The notes: generated from the letters alone by a model not told the origin. A stretch of 30,034 nt of DNA from Bacteroidota bacterium (GCA_021796055.1 JAJYOS010000001.1:1-30034), one strand, 5' to 3'. Shown: positions 7,744 through 16,925, numbered from the stretch's first letter. Translations and numbers: made by a program.

Positions 7744-8514
7744 ATGATCGACTGGAATCCGAGCCAATATCTGAAGTTCGTAAAAGAGCGCACTCAACCC
7801 TCGATTGACCTTGCCGCTCGAATCGAGATACAAGATCCCTCATCGGTCATCGACATCGGATGCGGCCCGGGCAACAGCACCGCAATCCTCCGAAGCAAGT
7901 GGCCGGGCGCAAAGATCACCGGACTCGACAGCTCGCCGAACATGATAGAGCGGGCGAAGGCGGACTATCCGGAAGCCGAATGGATTGCCGGCGATGCCAC
8001 TTCATTCACCTTCAGGAATAAATACGATATCGTCTTCTCAAACGCGGCCCTTCAGTGGATGCCGGACCACGAAGTGCTGTTGCCGAGGCTGTATGACATC
8101 GTCGCGGCAAATGGTGCGCTTGCAGTTCAGGTACCGGCAGATTTCGAATCCCCAATCCGGAGGGCTGTGATTTCGGTTTCCAAAGAAGCAAGATGGTCGA
8201 AATACACAGAAGGCTGCGACCATCTTCTCAACTACCGCACCGCACCATACTATTATGACATCCTTTCCGCGCTGTCGGCTAAGGTGGACCTCTGGGAAAC
8301 CTCCTACTATCATATCCTCTCCTCCCACTCCGATCTTGTCGAATGGTACAAGGGGACAGGGATGAGACCCTTTCTCGAGAGACTCCCTGACGATTCAAGC
8401 AAGAAGAGTTTCGAGCAGGAAGTCCTTGAGGGTTGCAGGAATGGTTACGAGGTAAGGCGGGACGGTAAGCTCCTTTATCCCTTCAAGAGAGTCTTCTTCG
8501 TCGCCTACAAGTAG
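7744..8514 (+). CDS. tam: Trans-aconitate 2-methyltransferase (Tam)
   Basis: The 256-residue protein resembles Escherichia coli Tam closely as I recall it, including the N-terminal pattern DWNPSQYLKFVKERTQP, the SAM motif IDIGCGPGNST (36-46), the acidic LDSSPNMIERA after strand 2, the block SNAALQWMPDHE (99-110) and a C-terminal LLYPFKRVFFVAYK. Tam methylates trans-aconitate, an inhibitory by-product of cis-aconitate in the TCA cycle, using S-adenosylmethionine in the cytoplasm. It lies 106 bp after proA with a weak ribosome site, and shares no evident pathway with proBA. The enzyme is best known from Proteobacteria and Actinobacteria, so transfer is possible, though base composition here does not stand out. 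A small-molecule methyltransferase of related specificity is the alternative. Confidence 0.9.
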   Translation: MIDWNPSQYLKFVKERTQPSIDLAARIEIQDPSSVIDIGCGPGNSTAILRSKWPGAKITGLDSSPNMIERAKADYPEAEWIAGDATSFTFRNKYDIVFSNAALQWMPDHEVLLPRLYDIVAANGALAVQVPADFESPIRRAVISVSKEARWSKYTEGCDHLLNYRTAPYYYDILSALSAKVDLWETSYYHILSSHSDLVEWYKGTGMRPFLERLPDDSSKKSFEQEVLEGCRNGYEVRRDGKLLYPFKRVFFVAYK

Positions 8515-8619
8515 ACTCCCCTATCTTATCTCCCTGTCGGTTTTCTTTTCGGCTGAAAGAGAGACCAGCCTCAGTAAGCAAGTGGAATACCTCGCCCGGA
8601 TGAGTTTTGTAGATTAATT

Positions 8620-8634
8620 CGGGATCATATCCCG
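8620..8634 (-). terminator. Small hairpin at the end of the receiver-domain remnant
   Basis: Stem cgggat (8620-8625) and atcccg (8629-8634) with a 3-nt loop overlaps the stop codon of the minus-strand receiver remnant. It is followed on the minus strand by an AT-rich stretch without a real T tract. It may be what is left of that gene's terminator. Confidence 0.3.
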
Positions 8635-8834
8635 GTCTTATTGCTGAGCACCGTCTTTACCTTTGCCAGCGGTGTATCGACCTGGTACGGCTTCCCAAGG
8701 AAGCCTGCGAGGCCCTCGTTAAGCAGTCAGCGGGCATCTACGTTCTCCGGATCACCGCTCGAAAGCAATATCCGGACATCCGCACAAACTGATAGACCGC
8801 GGAAACCCGGGAACAATTCCGCAGCCTCCCCGCT
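8625..8834 (-). pseudogene. Decayed response-regulator receiver (REC) domain, C-terminal half
   Basis: Translated on the minus strand, 8834-8625 reads SGEAAELFPGFRGLSVCA, then DVRILLSSGDPENVDAR, a TGA (8727-8729), then LLNEGLAGFLGKPYQVD, TPLAKVKTVLSNKTGI and a stop at 8625-8627. The block DVRILLSSG, the Gly-Phe-Leu before Lys-Pro-Tyr and the closing helix are the last half of a CheY-like receiver domain, including the conserved Lys of the KPY motif. The N-terminal half with the acidic pocket and phosphorylated Asp cannot be found in 8835-9050. With an internal stop and no start it is a pseudogene. The YQVDTPLAK spacing resembles receiver domains attached to hybrid histidine kinases, but the parent gene is unknown. 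Confidence 0.6.
8650..8672. repeat. Direct-repeat copy 1 (tail of REC remnant)
   Basis: These 23 bases agree at 19 positions, without gaps, with 9131-9153, about 480 bp away in the same orientation. The segment encodes the final KVKTV helix of the receiver remnant on the minus strand. Confidence 0.4.
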
Positions 8835-9215
8835 TTCTCTGAACTTGCCGGCCCAAGATGCGACGGATGTCACCGAATATTGCCTGAATGAGACTTCTCC
8901 TTTTCCGGTCTATGATGGGGTCATAACACAGGCTATTCGCTTACCGGGGAAGGACGTTCGCAAGTACGCTCATAATTCCCACAAAATCGCGCTATTTGCT
9001 GCAGAGACTATGTCGTGGCCGCATCAAAATCAGGGAGTGGCTTCATGAACTTGCATTACTCCGCGGGAATTTCCGCCCCCGGTGGGAACTCATAATTTCG
9101 TTTACATGTCTTCCTTTACTCTTTCCACGAACCGTCTTAACTTTGTCCAGCGGCGGATTCGCGATTGTGAGGATGTCAGTGTGTGTAAGGACTCCACGTG
9201 TGTACTTCTTACTTG
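8835..9215. other. Intergenic stretch without a recognisable gene
   Basis: This is the rest of the 835-bp spacer between tam and sprA. Frames are broken on both strands and no family motif was seen apart from the receiver remnant at its left edge. The only internal similarity noted is the short direct repeat at 9131-9153. Composition becomes more AT-rich toward the sprA promoter. Confidence 0.5.
9131..9153. repeat. Direct-repeat copy 2, possible second receiver-tail fragment
   Basis: Nineteen of 23 bases match 8650-8672. On the minus strand the surrounding frame reads ANPPLDKVKTV, comparable to DTPLAKVKTV of the first remnant. This may be a second, more decayed copy of a receiver-domain tail, but the match is short. 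Confidence 0.3.
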
Positions 9216-9244
9216 CTTGACATTAACTCTATGCTTTGATATTT
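9216..9244 (+). promoter_or_regulatory. Strong candidate sigma70-type promoter for sprA
   Basis: TTGACA (9216-9221), a 17-base spacer and TATTTT (9239-9244) match the classical consensus closely. The overlapping tatgctttg also resembles the Bacteroidota -7 element (TAnnTTTG), although with one extra base. Transcription would start near 9251, leaving a leader of about 100 nt before the sprA GTG. There is no other gene between it and sprA. Confidence 0.55.
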
Positions 9245-9349
9245 TTGCGAGCAACCAATCAATCATAAACCTGTGGAGCATCCACTATACCGATTGCTAA
9301 AGTGTTAGAAAAAACAACCATCGAATAGTTTTGCCAAGCAGTCTGCGTA

Positions 9350-12300
9350 GTGGAAAGTTTTAAGACTCACATAGGTCATTTTGCGCTTCCAGCTTTGCTT
9401 GTGTTGGCCATCAGCGCGGGGGTTTGGGCATTTCTCGAGTTTGAGGGGGTGCGGAGTCCTTCGGGCAGCCAGCCTAACGAACCCGGCGGACACAAGGGGC
9501 GAAAGCCATCCATCACGGCGGCACAGCCATCACTGCCGGACATTATTAAGCCGGTACTCGATCTGCGCCCGGGGGACAATCAGCAGCCAGTCACACTGAA
9601 GGATTTTGCGCCAGCTGAGACGACCACGACGTTCGGGAAGCAGGCGACAGCGGCCGACACATCGAAGAAGCCGCTTTCCCAGAAGCCGGATACGTCCGCA
9701 CACGGAGTTACTCAGGCCTCACCTCCGGCTCCAAATATCCCGAATTCGATCGTGACTGCAGACACCTCAAAGCTCCAAAACGCATCTGCGGCGGACACGA
9801 CCAAGGGGGTCGCCGACACCGCCTCGACGACAGCAAAACAGCCGATACTCGATTCCCTTTCGGCTACCGGCAAGTCCGACACGCTTTCCGCGAAAGCCGA
9901 TACAACCGCGCGGGACACACTGAAGCTGGCGAAATGGCTCCAGGACTTGCAGCCATCGTATCCCCAAGCACCGCTCTTCCCACGGTATCGTTATCCGTTG
10001 TTTCTCTACCCAAGCGCACTTATGCAGGCGTCCACTATCGACTCGAGCGGCAAATTCGTCCGTCTTCATGAGACCCTGCTGGGGGAGGATGTGAGGATAC
10101 CACTAAGGGTTCCGCTGGACGAGTACATAAAGCTGGAGCAGAGTTACCTGACACGCAAAGGGTGGGAAGACCTTGCACACAATTACATGCTGACACAGCA
10201 GAACGAGCTCGGCTCGTTCATGCAAGGTGTAACAAACATCAGCATACCGATTCCGGTAAACCCCGTACTGAGTATTTTCGGACCGCCCAGAATCAACCTG
10301 AGGATTTCAGGCGCTGTGGACATTCAGGGGGCGTGGCGGAACCAGAAGACAAACGCGCAGACACTGTCACAACTCGGGAACGTCACAAACCAGCCCGACT
10401 TCAAGCAGGATGTCCAGATAAACGTCAATGGTACCGTCGGCGACAAGCTAACGATCGGCGCGAACTGGGACACGCAAAACCAGTTCGATTACGAGAATCA
10501 GCTTCAGATAAAATATAGAGGATACGAAGACGAAATAGTCAAGAGCGTGGAAGCCGGTAACGTCTCGATGACCACCCCATCATCTTTCATCGGGAGCAGC
10601 CAGGCGCTTTTTGGAATCAAGACGCAGATGCAGCTGGGGCCCCTGACATTGACCGCACTCGCCAGCCAGCAAAAGGCGCAGAGCAAGACCCTGACCGTCA
10701 GCGGCGGTTCGCAGAGCCAGACTTTCACGCTTCACGCATACAACTACGCAACGAACCATTTCTTCATAGATTCCAGGTACATACCTGGTTACGAGGCTTA
10801 TTACCAGAAGGCAAACGGCTATGCGGACCCGAACCTGCACATAGAACAGTACCAGGTATATGTATCCCAGCCGCTGGCGCAGCCGAATCCCAACCTGCGT
10901 CAGGGTTACGCTTTCATGAACCTTCCGAGCCTGCAGTCAGATCCGGCCTTTTACCAGCAATACAGGTCGCAGTCTTCCATTACGACCCAGGCGGGGTTGA
11001 TTGAGTCGGGACATTTCCAGCTGCTAGATAACAGCGAATTTTCGCTCGACCCCAACACGGGGGTACTTACTCTCAACACGAGCCTCACGCCGGACCAGGT
11101 AGTTGCCGTAGCCTATGAGACGCAGGACTCTACCTACGGAACGCTTACCTTCACCGACACATCGAGCGCTCCCCTCATTTTAAAGCTTGTTAAACCTCAA
11201 TACTTGAGCCCTTCAATGACCCAGGCATGGCAGCTGCAATTGAAGAATATTTATGCCATCGGTGGAATCGGGCTAAGCCAGACCTCCTTGAAAAATGTGA
11301 AGATTCTTTACGAGCTCCCCGGTCAGACGCCGCAGGACAATATCGACGGAGTCAACCTCCTCCAGATATTCGGGCTGGATAAGACGGGGGCCGGCGGGCA
11401 GGGTCCGCCTGACGGACAAATGGACTGGAACCCCCCATACGACATAAATCCGGCGACGGGAGAGATAATCTTCCCGTTCCTTCAGCCGTTTGTCGAGGCA
11501 TTTCAGCATCCGCTGGGTCCGTCGCCCCAAACGACGATTGCCAGCCCCGATTCATTTGCATACCCGGCAGTCTATGACACCACCGTAGATGCCGCCATGA
11601 ACGACGCGACACACGACCGGTTCGTAATTACCGGACAGTACACCAGCTCTGTGTCATCACAATACAACCTCGGTTTCAACCTGGTCCAGGGGAGCGTGAA
11701 GGTCCTTCTTAACGGTAATCCTCTTCAACCCGATGTCGGTTACTCAGTAGACTACCTTACGGGACAGGTTACTATAAAGGATCAGGCGGCTCTCGTCCCC
11801 GGGGCGAACGTCCAGATTCAATACGAGACGAACGACATATTTCAGGTTGCATCCAAATCGCTCATCGGATTGAGAGGTGACTACAAAGTAAACGACCAGA
11901 CGAATCTCGGCTTCACGCTGATGAACTATTCACAGCAATCGCCGAGCACGAAGGTCCGGCTGGGCGAAGAGCCGATGAGCAACTGGATACTCGGTGCGGA
12001 CGGCGGATCGTCGTTCAACCTGCCGTTCCTGACGAAGGCGCTCGACGCCCTTCCGCTTATCGTTACCGATGCCCCTTCGACGCTGACCGTGCACGGCGAG
12101 GCTGCGTACATGATGCCGAATCCAAATACGCGGGCCAGCCCCATCCCTGGCGATCACGGGCAGGGAATTGCCTACATTGACGATTTTGAGGGAGCGAAGC
12201 GAACCATCAGTCTTCCGATCGACTATTCCAGCTGGAAGCTTGCAAGTCCACCGGCCGTTTCTGTTCTTGATTCGCTCTATCCCGGTATCACGGTTGCGCA

Positions 12301-15300
12301 GAAGACCAATTTCAAGGCATGGGCGTACTGGTACAACATTCTTCCCGCCGTCACCCCGGTCAAGGACATCTGGCCGCAGAAACAGGTTCCGGCAGACCAG
12401 CAAACCCAGCAGGTGTTGACTGTAGGCCTTCTTGATTCGGTGAGAGGGCAGTATAACAGGTCTCAGAACATAGACTCCACACTGAAGGCGAATCCGAAAC
12501 TCGCCTGGGGTGGCATGATGACGCTCCTCTCGTCGAACGCGACCGACCTGACCACCCAAAACATAAACTACATCGAAGTCTGGATGAAGATAGATCAGGC
12601 GCCGGGGAACGGCAAGATGCATATCGACCTGGGCCAGATAAGCGAGGATATCTTCGGTGACGGCGTACTACACACCGAGGACGTCACAGGCTACGGCACC
12701 CTCCTGCCGGGCTACGACCGCGGACTCGACGGGATATACGACGAGACCGAGCGCCAGAAGTATCCTTGGATCGTAGCGGACCCCGACAGGCCGTGGGATC
12801 CAACCGGCCAGGATCCGGACGGCGATGATTATTTCTATCCGGGAATAGGAAACACGCAGCCGAGCGCTTACTACCGCGTCAACGGGACCGAGGGGGACAG
12901 CGTGACCGCCGAGGGCAAACTCCCCGATACTGAGGACTTGAACCACAACGGGAACCTCGACCAGACAAACGCATATTTCGAATACACAGTGAATCTCGAT
13001 ACGACGAACAACCCGTACATCACCGGCGGAGGATCGCACGGATGGTACCAGTTTGAAATCCCGCTGCAGGATTACCAGCGTGCCGTGGGCAACCCGACCC
13101 TCTCCAATGTCCAGTATGTTCGCGTCTGGTTCAACGGCATGACCGGTCCCATGCTCGTCGACATAGCCGAGATGAACCTCGTCGGCAACTACTGGAGGAC
13201 CCCGAACCAGACTGACACGACGATGCAGGTTTCGGTCGTCAGCGTGTTCGACAACCCGGGTTACACGCCTCCTTCCCCCGGACTTCAACCGGTCGACAAC
13301 TCGAATCCCAACGGGCCGATCCAGCTGAACGAACAGTCGCTCTCTCTGATACTTAACGGCCTGAAGGACGGAGATTCGAGATATGTCTTCAAGACCTACC
13401 CCCAGGCCCTGGATCTTTTCAACTACCGGCAGATGAAGCTGTTCGTACACGGCGATCCTAACTTCCATTACATCGACTCGACGGACTATGATGCAAGCGT
13501 CTTTATCCGCTTCGGAAGCGATTCGCTCGATTACTACGAATACCGGCAGCCGATAAAGAGCGGCTGGCAGGACCTCACGGTAGACTTCGCGGCACTTACT
13601 GCCATCAAGCAAAAGCGCGACTCGGTGACTCAGACCATCGCGCGCGTTCCCGCAGGCAACGGTGTACCGGGCGCGACTTACTGGATAAAGGGAAATCCGT
13701 CCCTCCAAAGCGCCTCATATTTCCAGATCGGCGTGGCCAATCCCGCGAACACAGGCACGACGCAGCCACTCTTCGGGACCGTCTGGGTCGATGAGCTCCG
13801 GTTGGCGAACGCCGACAACACTCCCGGCCTCGCATACCTTGTGACCAGCAGTCTTCAGCTCGCGGACGTAGGCTCGATCGCCTTCAACTACACGAGTGTC
13901 GATCCGTATTTCCACTCGCTGACATCGCAGTTCGGGTCGCGGAGCTCCACGAGGAACTGGTCGATCAGCGGTTCATTCAACCTGGACAAGCTTCTCCCGC
14001 GTTCGTGGCAGGGGACATCGATTCCATTTACATACACCCACACGGAAAATTTCTCGAACCCGCTGTATCTCCCAAACAGCGACATACTGGTTTCTGAGGC
14101 CGTACAAAACAGGAAGAGTTATCTCATCTCGAAAGGCATGTCGCCGGACTCGGCGGCGGCGTTAGCGGACAGCCTCCTCGTCAGCTCTCAGGTACTGACA
14201 GTCAGCGACGCGTGGGCAGTTCCGAACATGCGGATCGCACTTCCCACCAACGCGTGGTACGTGCGCGACCTTGTCAACAACATAACTCTCGGCTTCAATT
14301 GGTCGGGCTCCAGGTACCACGATACACAGACGAGGGCGGGAAACCAGTGGGGATGGAATTTCTCCAGCGGTTACTCCGTCCAGTTCGATCCGATGGCGTA
14401 CTACACTCCGTTCCCATCCAAGCAGCTGGAGAAGTTCGGACAGACAAAGAGTTTCCAGATCAGGTATCTTCCGAATTCACTCAGCCTCTCCATGAGCGCG
14501 GGGAGGAGCCTCACGGTCCAGAAGCTCTGGACACAGGTCACGCCTATTATTACGCCGAATTTCACCGCCCAGCGGTCAGGCTCGATCAACTGGCGTCTTA
14601 CTAACAACGGGATACTGAACCCGACCATAGATTATCGCTTCAACATAAGCAGCTCGCTCCTGTATCTCGAGACGGATACGACCGGCGGGAAGACCACTCT
14701 GCTGCCGGACTCGTACGTATTCAGACAGATATTCCTGAACAACGGACTCTTGAACTTTGGAAAGGACTACAACTTCTCGGAGCAGATTTCAGTGACGACC
14801 CAGCCGAACCTGCCATTCAACCTCCAGCAGTATATCGATCTTCAAGGTAGCTACAACTCCAACTACCAGTGGACCAACTCGATCCAGCAAGGCGCATTCG
14901 GCGTCGGGGCGGGTTACAGCTCCTCTCTCCAGCTCGGATCAAACGTGCGGCTGAAGATGCTCACCGATCCGTGGTTCGGAATCGGCACCGCCGCTCAGCA
15001 ACAGCAGCAGCAGCGCAACCCGACGGAAATGCCACGGAGACACGGCCGCGAAGAATTTGAAACGCCCGACACCACATCGGAAGGATCCGGGAAGAGTCCG
15101 TTAGGCAATATTGTCAGAGTGTTGGTCAAGGTGCCGTTCCTCGATTTCGAGAATATCGGGATCAACTTCTCAACCTCGAACTCTTCTCAAAACGGCGGAC
15201 TCCCTTCGCAGCGCCCCGGAATGGGCAACTTCTTCAGAGTACCGTTTATACAACCGAGCCTTCCGGGTCTCGGCCCGTCACAACTGTACCAGCTGGGTCT

Positions 15301-16438
15301 CGTTTCAGAACCGAACAGCGATCTGTCATTTTTCAGGAAGAAGGGGTTCCCCTTCTTCGGGTTCGAATCGACCCCCGGCATTCGGACACCGAACGCGCGA
15401 ATTACCGACAACTACACAAATAACAACACGCTGGATCTCAAGACGTCGCGGAATCTCTGGGCGGGTGCTCGCATCGACCTCTCATGGCACGTCGGCTGGA
15501 GTTACACGCGCAACACGACATACAGCACAGATTCTCTCGGCAACATGGTTCCGAGCAGCCAATCGGTACTTGTCAGCGGACAGGTCAGCCGGAGTTTCTT
15601 TACTCTGCCGCCCGTATTTATATTTTCGGTGTTCAAAAGCGGAATCGGGCAGGTCGGAACCGATTACCAGCAGCTCAAGGCACAGGACCCGAACAACCTG
15701 CAGTCAACAGACGACCAGAAGTTGTCGCAGGCCTTCGTGAACGGGTTCGAGACGCTTCCGTTTTTCGACAAGTTTTTCGGACAATACATGCCGCGCATGA
15801 ATTATTCTTTCCATTGGGACGGACTGGAGAAGTTCCCGCTGTTCAGCAGCTTCGCATCGCATGTCAGCATAGACAACGCCTACCAGTCCACCTATTCTCA
15901 AAACTGGCATAATACGAACGGCGGAGGCGAGGTCACCGACGCACAGACCATCGGCTACGGTTTTCAGCCGCTGCTCGGTCTCAACGTTACCTTCAAGAAT
16001 TTCGGCGACGCCGCAATATCGGGATCGATACTCTACAACACCAACACCCAATACAGCCTGAACCCGTCCGCGCGCACGATCGCGCAAGCATACACCGGCC
16101 AGTTGTCTATCACGGCCAATTATTCCAAGAGAGGATTCTCGATCCCGTTCTTCGGATTGAACCTGCAGAACGACATCGATATCAGCGCGAGCTATTCCGC
16201 ATCTCAGACGAGCAGGCTTTCGTACAACTCCGACAACCTGAGCGCAGGCGGGACCCCGATAGACGGGACGACCCAAACCACGTTCCAGATCAATTTCAGG
16301 TACGTGGTGAGCCAGAGGGTCACGGCGGCGGTGTATTTCAGAAACACGCGCGTAATTCCGTCGGTGCCGGGCTCGCTCGTACCCGGAACGACGACCAACG
16401 AAGCCGGCGTAAACATCCATGTCTCGATAGCGGGCTGA
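9350..16438 (+). CDS. sprA: SprA, outer-membrane translocon of the type IX secretion system
   Basis: At 2362 residues this is full length for SprA (TIGR04189-type), the giant barrel through which T9SS cargo leaves the cell. A signal peptide lies at about 5-33. A Thr/Ala/Lys/Asp-rich linker with repeated ADT motifs covers about 60-190. Family segments follow: VNGTVGDKLTIGANWDTQ (about 360), SVEAGNVSMTT (about 400) and IDDFEGAKRTISLPIDYSSW (about 940). An Asp/Asn-rich stretch, DLNHNGNLDQ (about 1200), may bind calcium. Strand-rich barrel sequence runs to the C terminus. A glutamine run (about 1882-1888) is encoded by a CAG/CAA tract. An in-frame TAG at 9326-9328 leaves GTG at 9350 as the first usable start that keeps the signal peptide; no Shine-Dalgarno is visible. 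tadA starts 4 bp after its stop. The partner PorV may be the gene at 1-792. Confidence 0.96.
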   Translation: MESFKTHIGHFALPALLVLAISAGVWAFLEFEGVRSPSGSQPNEPGGHKGRKPSITAAQPSLPDIIKPVLDLRPGDNQQPVTLKDFAPAETTTTFGKQATAADTSKKPLSQKPDTSAHGVTQASPPAPNIPNSIVTADTSKLQNASAADTTKGVADTASTTAKQPILDSLSATGKSDTLSAKADTTARDTLKLAKWLQDLQPSYPQAPLFPRYRYPLFLYPSALMQASTIDSSGKFVRLHETLLGEDVRIPLRVPLDEYIKLEQSYLTRKGWEDLAHNYMLTQQNELGSFMQGVTNISIPIPVNPVLSIFGPPRINLRISGAVDIQGAWRNQKTNAQTLSQLGNVTNQPDFKQDVQINVNGTVGDKLTIGANWDTQNQFDYENQLQIKYRGYEDEIVKSVEAGNVSMTTPSSFIGSSQALFGIKTQMQLGPLTLTALASQQKAQSKTLTVSGGSQSQTFTLHAYNYATNHFFIDSRYIPGYEAYYQKANGYADPNLHIEQYQVYVSQPLAQPNPNLRQGYAFMNLPSLQSDPAFYQQYRSQSSITTQAGLIESGHFQLLDNSEFSLDPNTGVLTLNTSLTPDQVVAVAYETQDSTYGTLTFTDTSSAPLILKLVKPQYLSPSMTQAWQLQLKNIYAIGGIGLSQTSLKNVKILYELPGQTPQDNIDGVNLLQIFGLDKTGAGGQGPPDGQMDWNPPYDINPATGEIIFPFLQPFVEAFQHPLGPSPQTTIASPDSFAYPAVYDTTVDAAMNDATHDRFVITGQYTSSVSSQYNLGFNLVQGSVKVLLNGNPLQPDVGYSVDYLTGQVTIKDQAALVPGANVQIQYETNDIFQVASKSLIGLRGDYKVNDQTNLGFTLMNYSQQSPSTKVRLGEEPMSNWILGADGGSSFNLPFLTKALDALPLIVTDAPSTLTVHGEAAYMMPNPNTRASPIPGDHGQGIAYIDDFEGAKRTISLPIDYSSWKLASPPAVSVLDSLYPGITVAQKTNFKAWAYWYNILPAVTPVKDIWPQKQVPADQQTQQVLTVGLLDSVRGQYNRSQNIDSTLKANPKLAWGGMMTLLSSNATDLTTQNINYIEVWMKIDQAPGNGKMHIDLGQISEDIFGDGVLHTEDVTGYGTLLPGYDRGLDGIYDETERQKYPWIVADPDRPWDPTGQDPDGDDYFYPGIGNTQPSAYYRVNGTEGDSVTAEGKLPDTEDLNHNGNLDQTNAYFEYTVNLDTTNNPYITGGGSHGWYQFEIPLQDYQRAVGNPTLSNVQYVRVWFNGMTGPMLVDIAEMNLVGNYWRTPNQTDTTMQVSVVSVFDNPGYTPPSPGLQPVDNSNPNGPIQLNEQSLSLILNGLKDGDSRYVFKTYPQALDLFNYRQMKLFVHGDPNFHYIDSTDYDASVFIRFGSDSLDYYEYRQPIKSGWQDLTVDFAALTAIKQKRDSVTQTIARVPAGNGVPGATYWIKGNPSLQSASYFQIGVANPANTGTTQPLFGTVWVDELRLANADNTPGLAYLVTSSLQLADVGSIAFNYTSVDPYFHSLTSQFGSRSSTRNWSISGSFNLDKLLPRSWQGTSIPFTYTHTENFSNPLYLPNSDILVSEAVQNRKSYLISKGMSPDSAAALADSLLVSSQVLTVSDAWAVPNMRIALPTNAWYVRDLVNNITLGFNWSGSRYHDTQTRAGNQWGWNFSSGYSVQFDPMAYYTPFPSKQLEKFGQTKSFQIRYLPNSLSLSMSAGRSLTVQKLWTQVTPIITPNFTAQRSGSINWRLTNNGILNPTIDYRFNISSSLLYLETDTTGGKTTLLPDSYVFRQIFLNNGLLNFGKDYNFSEQISVTTQPNLPFNLQQYIDLQGSYNSNYQWTNSIQQGAFGVGAGYSSSLQLGSNVRLKMLTDPWFGIGTAAQQQQQQRNPTEMPRRHGREEFETPDTTSEGSGKSPLGNIVRVLVKVPFLDFENIGINFSTSNSSQNGGLPSQRPGMGNFFRVPFIQPSLPGLGPSQLYQLGLVSEPNSDLSFFRKKGFPFFGFESTPGIRTPNARITDNYTNNNTLDLKTSRNLWAGARIDLSWHVGWSYTRNTTYSTDSLGNMVPSSQSVLVSGQVSRSFFTLPPVFIFSVFKSGIGQVGTDYQQLKAQDPNNLQSTDDQKLSQAFVNGFETLPFFDKFFGQYMPRMNYSFHWDGLEKFPLFSSFASHVSIDNAYQSTYSQNWHNTNGGGEVTDAQTIGYGFQPLLGLNVTFKNFGDAAISGSILYNTNTQYSLNPSARTIAQAYTGQLSITANYSKRGFSIPFFGLNLQNDIDISASYSASQTSRLSYNSDNLSAGGTPIDGTTQTTFQINFRYVVSQRVTAAVYFRNTRVIPSVPGSLVPGTTTNEAGVNIHVSIAG

Positions 16439-16442
16439 CCTG

Positions 16443-16925
16443 ATGCCCGAAGAATTTCAGGAGAACGACCACAAGCGTTTCATGACGGCAGCCCTCAAGG
16501 AGGCCGAAAGAGCATACGAAAAAAATGAAGTGCCGGTCGGAGCGGTTATCGTCAAAGACGGCATGATCATCGCGCGTGCGCATAACCAGGTCGAAGCGCT
16601 CCAGGATCCGACTGCACACGCCGAAATAATCGCGATCGGGGCGGCGGCCAACCACCTCGGCAGCTGGAGACTCAAGGGCTGTACACTTTATGTCACACTG
16701 GAACCGTGCCCGATGTGCGCGGGTGCAATCGTCCTTTCCCGGCTCGACAGGATCGTGTTCGGCGCCTACGATCCGAAGATGGGCGCTTGCTCCACGCTTT
16801 ACAACATCGCGCAGGACGAGAGACTAAATCACCGCGTAGAGATAATTGCAGGCGTATCGGATGAGGAGTCCCGGTTTCTATTGCGCGAGTTCTTCATCAA
16901 GAAACGCCCCGGCGACGAGAAATGA
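16443..16925 (+). CDS. tadA: tRNA adenosine(34) deaminase (TadA)
   Basis: TadA converts adenosine to inosine at the wobble position of tRNA-Arg(ACG). The 160-residue protein is the normal length and has the zinc/catalytic site His59-Ala-Glu61 (in DPTAHAEIIAI) and Cys89-Pro-Met-Cys92 (in EPCPMCAGAI). The C-terminal part, with the block GACSTLYNIAQDERLNH, fits TadA better than a free cytidine or guanine deaminase. The ATG starts 4 bp after the sprA stop, so translation is probably coupled to sprA, and the hydrolase gene follows 10 bp later. Guanine deaminase is the main alternative for such short deaminases, but the spacing and motifs favour TadA. Confidence 0.9.
   Translation: MPEEFQENDHKRFMTAALKEAERAYEKNEVPVGAVIVKDGMIIARAHNQVEALQDPTAHAEIIAIGAAANHLGSWRLKGCTLYVTLEPCPMCAGAIVLSRLDRIVFGAYDPKMGACSTLYNIAQDERLNHRVEIIAGVSDEESRFLLREFFIKKRPGDEK

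Noticed and set aside
8641..9048. 135-codon plus-strand frame upstream of sprA
   Set aside because: It is the antisense of the receiver-domain remnant, whose minus-strand translation makes biological sense.
9300..9350. Riboswitch or attenuator in the sprA leader
   Set aside because: No stable stem pair or known riboswitch core was visible in the short AT-rich leader.
12668..13708. 346-codon minus-strand frame inside sprA
   Set aside because: Antisense shadow of a GC-rich coding region; composition is Val/Arg-rich with no domain pattern.
15704..16420. 238-codon minus-strand frame at the sprA 3' end
   Set aside because: Antisense shadow with no motif, wholly within sprA.
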